The notes beneath the pieces were generated by a model that was not told the DNA's origin, made no database searches, and saw nothing but the letters and a program-made list of their open reading frames with translations. Both the position numbers and the translations under genes were made by a program. Shown here one piece after another: positions 19,728 to 32,041 of a stretch of 64,000 nt of DNA; the stretch's first letter is position 1; every line of letters begins with the position of its first letter. The DNA comes from Euptelea pleiosperma. Lineage: Eukaryota; Streptophyta; Magnoliopsida; Ranunculales; Eupteleaceae. Location: positions 35,912,225-35,976,224 of the forward strand of contig CM068545.1 of assembly GCA_035048495.1 (NCBI GenBank). The letters run 5' to 3'.

Positions 19728-22700
19728 ATGGCACCGAAAGTGAAAGCCGTGAAAAAGAAATTAGCCGAGGGCACCATGTATATAAGCGAAATGTCAGAGA
19801 TGCCGACAGAAGTGCCAAGAGAGGTCCAGGAAGCCGAAAGACCTGCCCTGGCACCGGCCCAGGGACATGATAATGGGTCCGCCATAATAGAGATCACAGC
19901 GGACGTAGAGCAATATATTACTCTGCAGCCAATGCAGGAAGTGGCCAAGACGGTCAAGGAGATGTACAACCCTGCAGCAATGATGCTGTACAGGCACGAG
20001 CAAGATGGTGCCACAAAGGAGAACTTCTGCACCATGGTGGATAAATACCACACGAACTGGGTGAAGTTCTCGACGTCGTATACGCAAGAGGTGAAGTATA
20101 TGGATCGCCTGGAGGGCCTAGGGCTACTCCAACTCATACAAATAACCTTGGCGAAATTTCCTGAGAACAAACCGCTGTTGATGGCCTTGATAGAAGTGTG
20201 GAATCCAGCCACAAGCACATTCAATATGGCGTTTGGAGAGGTAGGCTTCACCATTGAGGATGTTGTGATGTTGGGGCGACTCCCCATTGGTACAGAGCTA
20301 CCCCATGTGCGGGTAACGCAGCTTAGCGACGACGAGAAGACATCGTTCGACATGCTAGTGAGCAGGAACGAATGGTTAATGGCCGCACACAGGGGTAGTG
20401 AGAGAAGATCTTGGGCCAACTAGTAGACAAAATCGCTTAAAGGCCAGACTTCTGAAGAAAGGTTCTTGGGGCTGCTCGCCTATTTGATCTCGATCTTCTT
20501 ATGTCCACAACCACCAGCCCACACGGTAGTGAAATGGTCTTTCTACGCAGCTGCCCATGATCTATCATGGGAGGAAGATATGCTGAGCGTCGACCGTGAC
20601 GGCGCAATTGTACCAAGGCATGAGTCAGTACAAGAAGACCCTGCAAGACTGTGCAATGACTTGGGAAGGGAAGAAATTGCCCTCCAAGGAACTCTACCTC
20701 TTTGGCCCCTTCTGGCTACTACAGCTATGGGCATACGAGTATTATGACTAATTAGCCCCGTACGTGCTGACCTGGGATCCCAAGAAGACATTGAGGGCCC
20801 TGAAGTACGTCAATGAAGACCCGTCCGTGTTCGGTATAGGAACAATCTTCAATATTTTGAACAGAGAGAAGCACTTTCGAGCACGGGCGTATGAAGATCT
20901 GTTATACCAAGGGGAGCCGCTCTTGCCGCTCGATACCGTGGGGTTGGTCGTACATGAAGCTGACGGTATGCTGAGGGAGAAAGTGTTGATATACAGCAGG
21001 ATTATTTGTCCCTCCTTCATTTTTGCCTTGCCGACCCGAGAAATGCACAGAGGGTCATGGGGCAAAGTACCAGTGCCCGAAAAAAGAGGCTGTAGCCGTC
21101 GCCTACCGGCCACACCGAGTAGCACTGTAGCTTGGCTTTGACCAGGACATCTCATATCCCTTGCCATCGTGGGCAACGACTAGGTGCTAGAGCATTACTT
21201 CTTCAACTGTATCTGCACCGCCAAGGTGTTAAAGGTGGTGCCATCCACAAGACAGGGAAAGACGACATATCGGCACTTGGAAATGTCGAGGCTTTGTCTA
21301 GGAAGCTACGGTGAGTCAGAGATAAAGGAAATCGTCGATGCCCTGGAGAAGAGGTTGAATTACATAGGACGAGGCGCTATTTCTGGGCCAGATTCCTTGC
21401 TGAGGGCAGAAGGTGAGGGCTCCACAAGCGAGTCAGTAAGGGAGAGGCGATCTAAGCGGAGATCGGATTCCTTTAGACGAAGAGAAGAACAAGAAGTTGC
21501 CCCGAGGTTGGGAGAAACAGAAGCAACCTCTAGAATTGAGTTACCCTCACCTCCCCGGAGATCGATTAGGTTGCAATGGGAACCAAGCAGGGTCGGGACG
21601 GAAGTCCCAAAAGGGCCCAAACAGAGACCTTGGGAGGCGCCGCACCTCGCTTGTCGCGGCTTGGTAAAATACCTCCTGGGGTGGCCTTGGGAAAGAAAGC
21701 AACAAGAATCTTCTCAACCGACCCATTCCAGAAGACTAAGAAGATCAGGGTCAAGAGACTTGAGCGCCAAGCAAAGCCAAAACCCAAATATCCCGAGGAT
21801 GAATCAGACTCTCCAATAAGAATTGAGCCCATCCTACTGCCAGTCATCACAGAACCAACAGCACCCGATGTCGGCACCAAAGGTAAAGAAATCACCTAGG
21901 GTTGAATAGCTACTGGTGAACCAATGAGAGTAGAGGTCACACGTCGCCAATCGGATTTCAAATCCGTTTCCTTTGTGATGTTCTACTGCTGAGTGATGTT
22001 CTAATGCTGAGTGATGTTCTACTGTTGAGTGAAATGAGGTGTTAGGGTTTGTTTAGAACGACACTAACCAGTACTCATATGCAGGTGTGGAAACGGTGTC
22101 GGAACTGCCAACCGTGCGAGAGGTACACATAGGGGGAGCCGAGGTCCCTCTGGACAAAGACTGGCAGGTGGTTTTCGACATGCTAGAGCTCGATGGGGAG
22201 CGTTTCATGGGGATAGGTAAGGATGGACATAGATGTGCAGAAACTTTGGGTATTACTTAGATAAAAATTCGTTATTGGGTACTGATTTTTGGTGGTGTGA
22301 TGTGTAATGAACAGGTGGAGAAGGAAAAGTGGCCAGTCTTTTACCCAACGATGCCCTGGAGGGGGCGATCCCTACGACCGAGGTGCCGCCAGCGCAGGAA
22401 GAAATCCCAACCACATCGGGCCTACAATCACTTGGGAAAAATGATGCCCTGACCGAGGCTGAACTGGAGGCTTTATTCCCTAGAGGTAAGTTGTATTCGG
22501 CTTGACACCAATCAATTGCAGTAAGAAATGTATTGAACCACCCATCGAACTAATTGCTTGTATGTATCTCATGGTAGGCGACGTGGCAAAAGATGGGGAA
22601 GCGACTTGAGTGAAATAGATGCTGATATGGAGATGGCCATGGCGGCACACCAGGCAGAAGAGTAAAAAAGGCAGCTCAAGGGCAAAGCAACAGCAGAGGA

Positions 22701-23960
22701 GAGGGATACACCGGTAGCACCCGTGGCACGCTCCATTCCACATCTGTCCATCGGTGGAATGAGGACAGGGGGAATTGAAGACACGCCTATAGCAACGTGG
22801 GTGTTCCAAAAGGTCGGGGAAGGGAGGTTCCGAATGCGACTAGTCCCCATGAGCTTAGAAGAAGGGGAAATCTCCCTATATCGTGACAAGATGGCGATCC
22901 TCTCACTACAGGGAAGTCCGAGCCGTCCTCAAATGGAGAGCTTCCTCATCGACATGGGGCACCCGTTGGTTCAGACTCTGACAAGTGTGCGACATCTGAT
23001 GGAATGAGGACTGTTGTCGGATGCTCTTATAAGTGACTCAGAAGAAGCACTTCCCATAGGAGTGCGACCCAAGCCACTGCCACCCACGGACAGAGAAGAC
23101 CTAATACTGGTGTATGAGGCATTTCCCCACTTCTATTCCTTGATGGCCCCTGTGCCACGGGTGATGGACGATGGACCCATAGGCTCAATAGTGATGTTCC
23201 TGAACGTACTAAAGTACATCCGACTGTTCCAGCAAGTAGCTGGCATTGTCGAGTGTGATATATATGAACTCCATCATATGAAGGGGACCTTGGACGATCT
23301 TGGGCAGACAGGCCTGAACTTGAGCTTACTGAAGCCGATCATCGACTCCGCCTTTGACTACCTGAAGGCAGAGTGGGACACCATTGACCTCGAAGTGAAA
23401 GGACTAGTCCAAGGTCGAATGCAAGAAGAGGAGCTCTCCGAAATATCAAAGACAGGAAAAAATAGCCTCTGAGCCCTCTCTGGACGTACAACTCGAGGTG
23501 ACCCGGTCGGCCTACAGAGAAGCCCATGCAGAGGTAACCCGCCTGGAAGAGGCACTAGCCAAAGCCAAGGACACACTCAGTGCTCTGCATGCTGACTTGA
23601 CCGGATTGGGGCAAGCAAAAAACGAATTGATCGGTGCGAAGGAGAAGTTGAGTAAGCTCAGGTCGTCTGTCAAAGAAAGAGCAAGAGTCATGACGAAAAT
23701 CTCTGAGAGGATCAGCCTCGAACGTCCAAAAGTGGACACAAGAAGGCAACTGGGGGAAGACATCTTCCCTCCAATTTATTTTACAAGGTGGGGAAATGCC
23801 CTCGAATTTGTTTCTAAAGGTGGGGAGACGCCCTCGAATTTATTTTACAAGGTGGAAAACGCCCTAAAATTTGTTTCTAAAGGTGGGGAGACGCCCTCGA
23901 ATTTATTTTACAAGGTGGGGAGACGCCCTCGTATTTGTTTCTAAAGGTGGGGAGACACCC
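19728..23960 (+). pseudogene. Plant-mobile-domain (PMD) gene, intron-containing, broken
   Basis: ATG 19728 opens 231 codons with ALIEVWNPATSTFNMAFGEV and FTIEDVVMLGRLPIG, the signature of the plant mobile domain seen in transposase-like proteins. Later frames carry LLAYLISIFLCPQPPAHT, LFGPFWLLQLWAYEYYD and YRPHRVA-like text, then a basic tail, a leucine-rich region (22723-23472) and a coiled coil (23498-23760). Introns with canonical ends: 19102-19639, 21883-22084, 22217-22314, 22486-22577. Stops and frameshifts (near 20421, 20455, 20747, 21140, 22665, 23007, 23472) break it. It lies antisense to, and 3' of, the Tat-type pol. Antisense PMD frames are known in some Tat-lineage elements, but a captured host or transposon gene is possible. 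Confidence 0.75.
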
Positions 23961-24118
23961 TCGAAATTTATTTTACAAGGTGGGGAAACACCCTCGAATT
24001 TATTTCTAAAGGTGGGGAGACGCCCTCGAATTTATTTTACAAGGTGGGGAAACACCCTCGAATTTGTTTCTAAAGGTGGGGAGTTGCCACTGCCCTCAAA
24101 TTTGTTTCTAAAGGTGTG
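23785..24118 (+). repeat. Tandem repeat of about 31-33 bp units
   Basis: About ten units alternate between AAGGTGGGGAGACGCCCTCG plus AATTTGTTTCT and the same head plus AATTTATTTTAC, making a roughly 64-bp dimer. Several units stay open in one frame at the end of the PMD gene. It may be coding C-terminus or 3' UTR. Confidence 0.9.
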
Positions 24119-24475
24119 ACGGGATAAAACAGTCGTACGAAAAAGATAGTTCAAAACACTCAAAGCATGACAATTTTTTAAGAATAAAAATCTATTTACA
24201 CGATCAGTCATACAAAGCATACTTCCAAACATATGCAACAGAAAATCCATTAATTAGGCGAACAAGTAGACCAATGCCTCAAAGAGGTCTAAAATATAAT
24301 CACACACAGAAATAGATGTCACATCCACATTAGAGAAAAGCCAATGCCCATATAGGTCTAAAATGTAATCACACACAGAAAGGATATCATATCCGCAGTA
24401 GAGAAAAGTCAATGCCCATTCAACTCTCAACAATAATACTTCTTCAACCACCTGCCATTGATCAAAGCTTCTAAC
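24119..24475. other. Convergent 3' region between PMD gene and gypsy pol
   Basis: No gene. A sequence of about 75 bp with AGGTCTAAAATATAATCACA is duplicated in tandem (about 24270-24415). The minus-strand gypsy pol terminates at its right edge. Confidence 0.55.
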
Positions 24476-25550
24476 TCAAAACCTGTCGGAAGTCACGATG
24501 CAATAATAACCGGAATCGAACGCTCTGGTGATGATATATAATTCCTCCTCAAAATTTAGTGCAAACTTGGTGTCCGTAGTTGATGCCCGCACATGATCAA
24601 CCACCTTCATAATAATGTCCCCTACTCCCAATGCTCTTAACTTAACCTTCTTGTCGTATGCCCTGGTCATTCTGTGAACATAAACCTCCAAATTCTTCCT
24701 TGCACGGAGGCGGTGCCCATCCACAGCTAACAGGTCAAAATGCCTGAGAAAATCATACTCAACTTCACGATAATCCAACACTGCGGGAGATTCCATGTGG
24801 GGAGTGGGAATTCGAATTTTGATGGGTGCAACAGCTTCAGTGCCATAAACAAGAAAGAAGGGGGTTTCGCAAATAGAGGTACGTGCAGCTGTACGATAAG
24901 CCCACAAAGCATTGACTAACTTCTCATGTCAATCCCGTTGACACAAATTAACTGTCTTCTTGAGAATGTTTAACAAAACTCTATTAATGGCTTCAACTCG
25001 TCCATTCCCTGACGGATAATACATCGTGGACTAGCTATGGAATATGCCGTACTTCTTTAGCAACTCTTCCATGTCTCCCCTGAATTGAGTCCCATGGTCG
25101 GTGACAATCTTCTGAGGAATTCTGAATCTTGAAATAATATGACTCATAAGAAACTCGGCGACGGCCGCGGAAGTAGCTCGGCATAAAGGAATAGCTTCGA
25201 CCCCCTTAGTAAAATACTCCGTGGCAACCAGTATCCAAACATGATTTTTGCTGGAGGCTGGATTGACTTTTCCAATGAGATCCAGCCCCCAAGTCTGGAG
25301 CAGCCAGTGAGACTTGATAGGATGAAGATAACCCAGGTGGCAAATGGTCGACATGCGAATGTAGCTGGCACGTCCGACATTTCTGAACATGGTTGACGCT
25401 GTCCTTGTGTAAATGAGGCCAATAGTACCCCAGATGTATCACCTGATGAGCCAGTCTAATCTTGCTCTGATGTTCACCGTAGTTTCCCTCATGTACTTCC
25501 CTCAAAATGATCTTCCCTTCTTTGCGCAAGACAACGTAATGGGACTCCAC
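24476..25550 (-). pseudogene. Tat-type gypsy integrase
   Basis: The zinc-binding head is HEGNYGEHQ with KCRTCQ (about 25500-25400). The core has WGLDLIGKV (first Asp), IVTDHGTQF (second Asp) and, after a stop, NGRVEAINR (catalytic Glu, near 25000). The C-terminal part (24907-24476) has LWAYRTA, TPFFLVYGTEAV and a region ending with ALGVGDIIMKV. The catalytic triad is intact in sequence, but at least one frameshift and stops near 25030 and 24930 split it. Integrase would insert cDNA into the genome. Confidence 0.88.
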
Positions 25551-25559
25551 TGTAACTAC

Positions 25560-26469
25560 GCTTGAACAACCTGTCTCCCATGATCACATATCTGACTGCA
25601 TGTCGCTTAACATTTCTAGATTCATCCCGATCGGTCGATGCACGACCATGCTTCAACCAATCCCAGATGGGCCAAAACCATTCATCTTCCGGTAACTCGG
25701 CGAAGGCGTCTTGAGTGTCCATGAGGTAAGACTCTTCCCAGTCAGCTTCCAAAAAGAATGTTGGTAGGATCCTTTTGATCACGCGGACTTCTTTGGCATA
25801 CTCTTTCAGCCCCATCTGAATTTTAGTCGTTATGGTTGCCAAAGAATCGACATGAGAATTTTCCGTCTGACGGATGTGTTCTACCTCGAACATCTCGAAG
25901 GACGAGAGTAATCTCAAAACCTTCCATTGATAAGGTTTCAAATGCTCCTCCTTGACCTTGAATAGGTCTGTGACTTGATAGATGACCAACATAGAGTCCC
26001 CAAAAATTCGTAAATAGAGGATGTCTGCTAAGATGGCCATTTCCAAGCCAATTGCCAAGGCCTCGTATTCCGCCATATTGTTAGTGCATTCGAATACAAA
26101 TTTGAAGGAAAAAGATACAAGGGCACCTTCAGGAGATCGAAACACAATCCCTGCCCCTCCATCGTTCTGTGAGTCCAACCTGTTAGGAGATCCATCGAAA
26201 AATATGAGCCAAGGTTCCAACGTGGTCGTGGCTTCAAAAACTTCCTCATCTGACAAATCATCGGTAATGATTCCTCTGGAGGGTACCGGGTTCTCAGCCA
26301 ATAGGTCGGCCATAGATTGTCCCTTAATCGACCTCTGCAACTTACACGTAATGTTGAATTCACTCAACATCAAGGACCATCTGGCCAAACGACCCGAGAG
26401 AACTGGCTGACTTAAAAGGTATTTTATAGGATCACTCCCACACATTAGCGTAATGGAATGAGCCAACAT
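25560..26469 (-). pseudogene. Tat-type gypsy second (archaeal-type) RNase H
   Basis: In the 326-codon frame, WLIFFDGSPN carries the first acidic residue (about residue 95), NNMAEYEALAIGLEMA the catalytic Glu and LRIFGDSMLVI the next Asp, with HVDSLATI near the end. This additional RNase H downstream of the normal one is a lineage marker of Tat elements. It is the longest undamaged piece of this pol. Confidence 0.88.
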
Positions 26470-26499
26470 GTAGTGGTGGAGCTTCTGAGATGCAAAAAC

Positions 26500-27617
26500 C
26501 TAGGCTAAACAAGCCCACTCGATCTTAGTATAACGAGTCTCAGCCGGTAATAAAACCCGACTAAGATAGTAAATAGGCTTCTCTGCGCCCTCTTCATCCT
26601 CTTGGGCCAATAGAACACCCATAGCATTCTTCAAAGTGGAAAGATAAAGAACCAAGGGCTGTCCATGAATATGCGCCATTAGAGTCAGAGGTTTGAGTAA
26701 TTCCTGTTTAATTTCCAAGAAAGCCTTCTTGCGCTACTCAGACCAAACAAACGCGGCTTCTTTCTTCAATAACCATGTGAGCGGAAGCATCTTCATGGAG
26801 AAATTAGATATAAAGCGATGAATGTAGGACAAACGTCCCAACATACTCTTGATTTGTTTAAGAGTTTTAGGACGAAGTAGACCCTGTATTGCGTCTAATT
26901 TAGATGGGTCGATCTCAATTCCCCGATGCCTGATCAAGAATCCCAAGAACTTATCGGAACTGACCCCAAACGCACACTTCAATTGGTTCATCTTCAAATT
27001 CGTCTGTCGACACTGATCAAAGACCTTCCTCAAGACGTCGCAATGACTCTCTCTCGTGGAGGAGCGTACGACCACATCGTCGACATAATCATCCACCTCA
27101 TAGTGCATCATCTCGCCAAAGATCTTAGTCATAGCTCTCTGGTAGGTGGCCCCTACGTTCTTCAAGCCAAAGGGCATAACTGTGAAGCAAAAGCTACCCA
27201 CCAGGGAATAAAAACTAGTATGGATCTCATCTGCGGTGGCCATCTTGATCTAGTTGTACCCACTGTAACCATCCATAAAATTGAACATCTGATAGTAGGA
27301 CATGCGAAAACATCGCAATACTCGGATAGAAGATTTATCAGAATTATTTCTTCGTGAGCTTCCAAGGATGCGGATATAAAGACCTTGCGGTCCTCCTAAG
27401 GCTTGCCCAAATTGATTTCCTTCAAAATCTCTTCCACTACTACCACTCTTTCCTCGAAACAATCCGGAGCTGGGCTCGTATTTAACTCTTCTGATAGATC
27501 CATATTCTCAACCGTGCAAACCTCCTCCGTTATGAATTCAGTACCATGTTCCCATACAAAGCAGTTGAATGGGGCATCGGCGTGTGCAATAATGGACATT
27601 TCTAAAAGGCGTAACAT
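26500..27617 (-). pseudogene. Tat-type gypsy reverse transcriptase and RNase H
   Basis: The RT palm is clear: FNFMDGYSGYN, then FTVMPFGLKNVGATYQRAM and DDYVDD (catalytic, residues 53-56 of the frame beginning 27243), then FLGFLIRHRGIEIDPSKLDA and MLGRLSYIHRFI. RNase H follows after a stop, with LYLSTLKNAMGVLLAQ and PIYYLSRVLLPAETRY. Just upstream, LLSEYCDVFA runs directly into SYYQMFNFMDG near 27305. About 100 residues normally between these (RT fingers) are missing, so a deletion has removed the N-terminal RT. Confidence 0.88.
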
Positions 27618-27619
27618 AA

Positions 27620-28446
27620 ATCAACATATATCTAGCATGGGGCCATTACAAGTAGACAAACACGGCAATTATATAAAAGATGCATACACTCTAAATATGA
27701 TGAATGGTTTTTAAGTAAAATGATTTGAATGTGTTCCAAAGAAGGTCAAAGTGTAAGTGTATATCACTTAATCCGCTCGTTTAGCCCCCAAGTATACGAG
27801 ACCGATAGACGAGCATGACATTGGCTATATGAATGAACTCTTGACCAAGACCATTACAAGAGAAGGAGGAGATCATGATAAGATACCACAGAACATAGAC
27901 CTCCCCGTCCTTATGTGATGGTTTAAGGAAAATATTTAGGTCATTATTACAATGCTGATGCATGTATAAAAAGGAAACATTGAGACCAAAATAAGTGGAG
28001 AAACATAAGAATGAAAATGATCTTCATTCATAACATAAGAACAAAAAGAAGTCTCGGCACGAATACCCCAAGTACGTATACCCGAAGTACCTTTAGGAAC
28101 AGCCTGTGGCACAGGCTAAAAAAGAAAAAATAAAACAACAACAAAAAAAGAAAATCAGAATTCCATTCTACTGAGGAAGTAACTGTCGTTACTTTCAATT
28201 ATAAACAAAGGATTCTGAACTAGAGGGTTCTCGTCATCCTTGATAAATTAAAGGAAGTTGGCTAGCACGAAGCAAATCCCATCTGCGCTGATGGGTGTAA
28301 CACCCTCCTCATCTGAGACATCGGACAATAAGATGGCTGTATTTCTGTTCAGATATTCCCATCACGTTATCTGTTTTGGGACTCCCTTCTTGGCCACAAA
28401 GACCATTTTCTTCCCATCAACTTCGCAAAAGGGTGGCACGGGCCTA
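27620..28446. other. Gypsy inter-domain spacer (protease to RT)
   Basis: Minus-strand readings include WEYLNRNTAI and DGICFVLAN, as seen in the linker between protease and RT of such elements, but the frame is repeatedly broken. No separate gene. Confidence 0.5.
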
Positions 28447-29688
28447 TCAGTCGCATCTGACAGCGTCCACATAGTAAGACTCCCATCTCTCGAATGGCTG
28501 CACTAGACCCATGACAATCCCATGCTGTCCGTCCACACAATACTTGAAACACTGGTGGTAGGACGACGGGACTCCGTGGTAGTAATGGATCCACGGCCTG
28601 CCTAACAGTAGATGATAGGAAGGGGTAGTATCCAACACGTCGAAACGGTGGACATGGTCTAGCTCGTTCACCACAATCCACAGCTGGATCATCCCAATCG
28701 ATCTCTGCATGGCCCTGGCAACCCAATGGATGTAAATAGGTTGGGCCGTATCCACGTCATCCATGGAAATGCCCAATGGGGGTTGCATGCCCAAAGGGAT
28801 GATATTGACTGATGATCCCATGTCCAGAAGAGCCCTGGGTATGATGACGTCCCCTGCCAGGATCTGAATATACAAAGGGCGATTGTGGCCCTTGTCCGGG
28901 CAAACCATGTCTGCGTCCGTTAAAGTTATGGCGGGCGGGGAATGTTCCACCAGTAGCAGGAATCGAGTGGTGGCGAATACTTCGACGGGGCACTGGGTTG
29001 TTCCTACCAGCCCCTGGCCACTCCTCCCCTCAGGCGTCGAAATATCGACGAATGGCCCCTTCCCCCGCTCCGAAACGGAGGTCTGAGTTGGTTCCACAGA
29101 AAGTAGGGGATTACCCGTCTGACCCTCCCCAGGTTCACGCTGTGGGGTATAAGAAAAGAAAACCTCATGCTCTCCCCTATCCAGAGCCGCATCGGCAATA
29201 GCCACTTCGAGAGCCAGCTTCGTCCTAGGGAAAAATTTCAATACCTCAAAAACAGACATCATAGCCGGGATCTTCTTCAGGTGTGCCACCACGTCATACA
29301 GGGCACGAGTCTTCGACTTCTCACGAGTGAGCTCTACGGCTTGCACTCGGAGCTTGATGATTTGTTCCAGATGCTTCTTCTCTCTTTCAACCCACTGTGG
29401 GTCTGGTACAACTTCAGTCGGGGCCGTAGGGGCCCCACTCTGTTCAGTCCCCTCTGCAGGTAAATCACTGAGGGTGGTGGGATCCCGACTCGGGAGACCA
29501 TCCAAGGCTCTCCTAACTCCGCGAGTCTGTACCACCAAGGTCTCGAAAAGCTGCTCTTCAGCAACATTCTCATGCGAGACAACTCCCGCAAAATATCTCT
29601 GAGGACTTTGCTCCTCAATAAGAGATGCAAGGTCCCGCTCCTCTTCCAACCAGTAGTTGTCCGGGCATTGATATGAGTGACTGGCCAT
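28447..29688 (-). pseudogene. Tat-type gypsy linker and protease
   Basis: A 413-codon open frame. The N-terminal 250 residues are a variable linker. At residues 285-297 comes RALLDMGSSVNIIPL, a retropepsin active site of the D-x-G-S-S form (Asp 289), followed by GRPWIHYY near 368-375, typical of plant gypsy proteases. The enzyme would cut the gag-pol polyprotein. The frame itself is intact, but the element around it is broken. Confidence 0.87.
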
Positions 29689-29689
29689 C

Positions 29690-31100
29690 CGGGTATTAGC
29701 CCCAGCCTCTGGATGTCTGTTGCCTACTCCCTATGTTGGTGCCTCCCTAGGATGGGCCTGCAGTGCACTCGTGGAAATCTTCTGGTGGATGATGTCCTGT
29801 AGCTTGAAACAACTCCTGGTGTTGTGAGTGACGCTGTGACAGAAGGCACACCACCTGGCATCGGGCCCTTGGTTGGCTGGTCGGGCTGTATAATTTGAAG
29901 GGGGAGGATGAGCTGATTGGCTGCCATTAGCCGATTGAAGATATCCTCTGTCTTTGGATAGTCGAAGTTCAACTCCGATTGGAAAGGACTGCCTAGCTGC
30001 CGGCCTGCAAAGCAGTTCGCTTCTGGTCGCTTCTGCTCGACCCTCTCTGCCACATGCACAAAACGGGCTGGGTTCCTCACATTGTGATCATGATCAATGA
30101 AGCCGACACTACTACGGATTGCAGACAAGGAAGGGGCACCATAGGATCAAGTCCTTCTGAAAGATGAAATCGGCGCCTCGAACGAAGGTGTTCATGATAG
30201 AGCTATCATTGATAGCTTCCGCTATCTTTCTTGCCTCCCTCTCGAAATTGTTGAGGTAGGTCGTCAAAGACTGACCGGGGTTTTGCCGGTAGTTCTGGAA
30301 GTTCTCCAAAGTAAAGACCTTCTTGCGGGACTGAAACTTCTAGTGGAAGGCTCTCTTCAACTATTTCCAGCTGGAGATACTGTGAGGGGTGAGGCTTACA
30401 AACCATGAAAATGTTGTCCCCTTAATGGAGATCGGGAACATCTTGGCCATTAGCAACAGGTTCATAGAATGTTCTCCACACTGAAACTCATACCGCACCA
30501 AGCCAGCTGGGTACGACTACTGAGAGATGTTAGGGGTAAAGACACCCTTAGGGCTGGAGGGCCCCAGAGTCAGGTCTCTCTCACGTAAAATATGGTCAAC
30601 ATATTCATAGAGTTGGGTAGGATCCATAGTAATGTCACTCCCTTGTCTGCTCTCGCGATTAATAGTAACTAGTGACTGAGGGTCCCTGGTCGGTGCTGCC
30701 GTTGAAGTTTGGGCTCTCTGGAGCGGGGGAACTTGTCCATCCCTCATTTCTCGGAACTACATTCGTAGGTCCCTCAATTAATCCCTGAGGGCCATATTCT
30801 ATTCCTTGACGACTTGATGAGAATCCAGTTCTTCCACGGAGGGCCCCTCCATAGGCCCCTTCCCTACAGATTTCTCTATCTGAGCAGAAAGTCGCCCTAC
30901 CTCCTGCCGAAGTTGTTCCATCTCCGTATGCTGGTGCTCAGGTGGGTCTAAATCCATGAGTTCTTGATACTACTGCACGAGGCTGTCGATACAATCCAAA
31001 AGTCTGGAATTAGAACGAGTCGAAACTGCTTGCTCTCGCACTTCTACTGCTTTTCGTAATACTTCATCGATGCTCAATCCAACCCAATCCTGGCTAGTCA
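29690..31100 (-). pseudogene. Tat-type gypsy gag with zinc knuckle
   Basis: Begins MTSQDWVGLSIDEV at about 31100. A coiled-coil-like stretch follows, then YEFQCGEHSMNLLLMAKMFP, SLTPHSISSW and a core with PGQSLTTYLNNFEREARKIA and MNTFVRGADF. The CCHC zinc knuckle CAFCHSVTHNTRSC lies near 29850. At least six in-frame stops are read, most fitting Trp (TGG) to TAG or Gln to TAG/TAA, plus a frame change near 30110. Confidence 0.83.
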
Positions 31101-32020
31101 TGTGCCTTAGGCCCACAAATTCATGAAAGAAGAAAAAAAACCTTTAATAGGGTAGCTTATACATGTTTTGAGAAAATAATGTTTGATCTCTGAGACATTT
31201 TGAAAAACAAAGTAAAAGCGAGAAAAAAGACATGGAATAGCGTAGCCCCCAAGTGTACATTACCCAAAGGGCCATTTTCCAAAACATCAATGTATAGCTA
31301 TAGAAAACTTCCATCTCGGAGTGGCTTTAAGCCTATATTTTCTAAACAAGAGTAAAATTCATTCTTAAAACATGACCGCTTTTATGGTAAAAAATCTTTT
31401 CAAAAAGATCAGTTTATGACTGTATTAAAACCACTTTTTTATGAGAGTATAGGCCCCTTCATGATCTAACACATGGGGTTACGCTACCTCCCTATACACA
31501 TGCCTTAGGCCCACATGAAATTCGGTTCTAAACAATGATGAAAAATATATGGTTAATAGAGGTTTAGAGAACCGCTTATTGACAAAATTGATCCCTTCTA
31601 TCCAATGTTAACCCTTTCGGATGTCGGGGCAACGTTACAATTGAGTGGGTTCGGAGGGTAAACAAACACGAGTCCCGCGGGTAGTAGATCCTACGTGGAT
31701 TCGCATTTTCTTATCGTCACCGATTTAATTGATTGTTTCATTATTAGATTTCAAGCAACCTTAATTCACATGCTTCTTGTATAATAGATTATGGGATATG
31801 TGACATGGACATGTCAAATTAGTGAAAATGCGTCTTCATAGTGGGAAAAACGGAATGCATTAATGGTTTGCTGGATTACATGATGCGTGCACGCCAAACA
31901 CGACAATAGCCAAAAATCCATTCATCCAATTAATTCATCAAAATCAGTTCATCAAACCAGTGCAAACACCCCCCTCGTCCCTTGGTCGGACGGACTAAAG
32001 CAAGGAACAAGTAGTACACG
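31101..32020. other. Gypsy 5' leader between PBS and gag
   Basis: Non-coding, AT-rich, as expected for the untranslated leader of the minus-strand element. No separate feature recognised. Confidence 0.55.
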
Positions 32021-32038
32021 TCCCCGGCAGCGGCACCA
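32021..32038 (-). promoter_or_regulatory. Primer-binding site of Tat-type gypsy
   Basis: On the minus strand it reads TGGTGCCGCTGCCGGGGA, close to the TGGCGCCGTTGCCGGGGA site known in plant Tat/Athila elements (tRNA-Asp type). It lies 3 bp from the LTR end at 32042. Confidence 0.9.
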
Positions 32039-32041
32039 TAT

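Noticed and set aside
19697..20419. 240-codon minus-strand frame opposite the PMD exon
   Set aside because: It is the mirror of the plus-strand PMD frame, which has a recognisable domain and proper splice sites.
23785..24118. Regular 31-33 bp repeats taken as a CRISPR array
   Set aside because: The units are contiguous with no unique spacers, so it is a plain tandem repeat.
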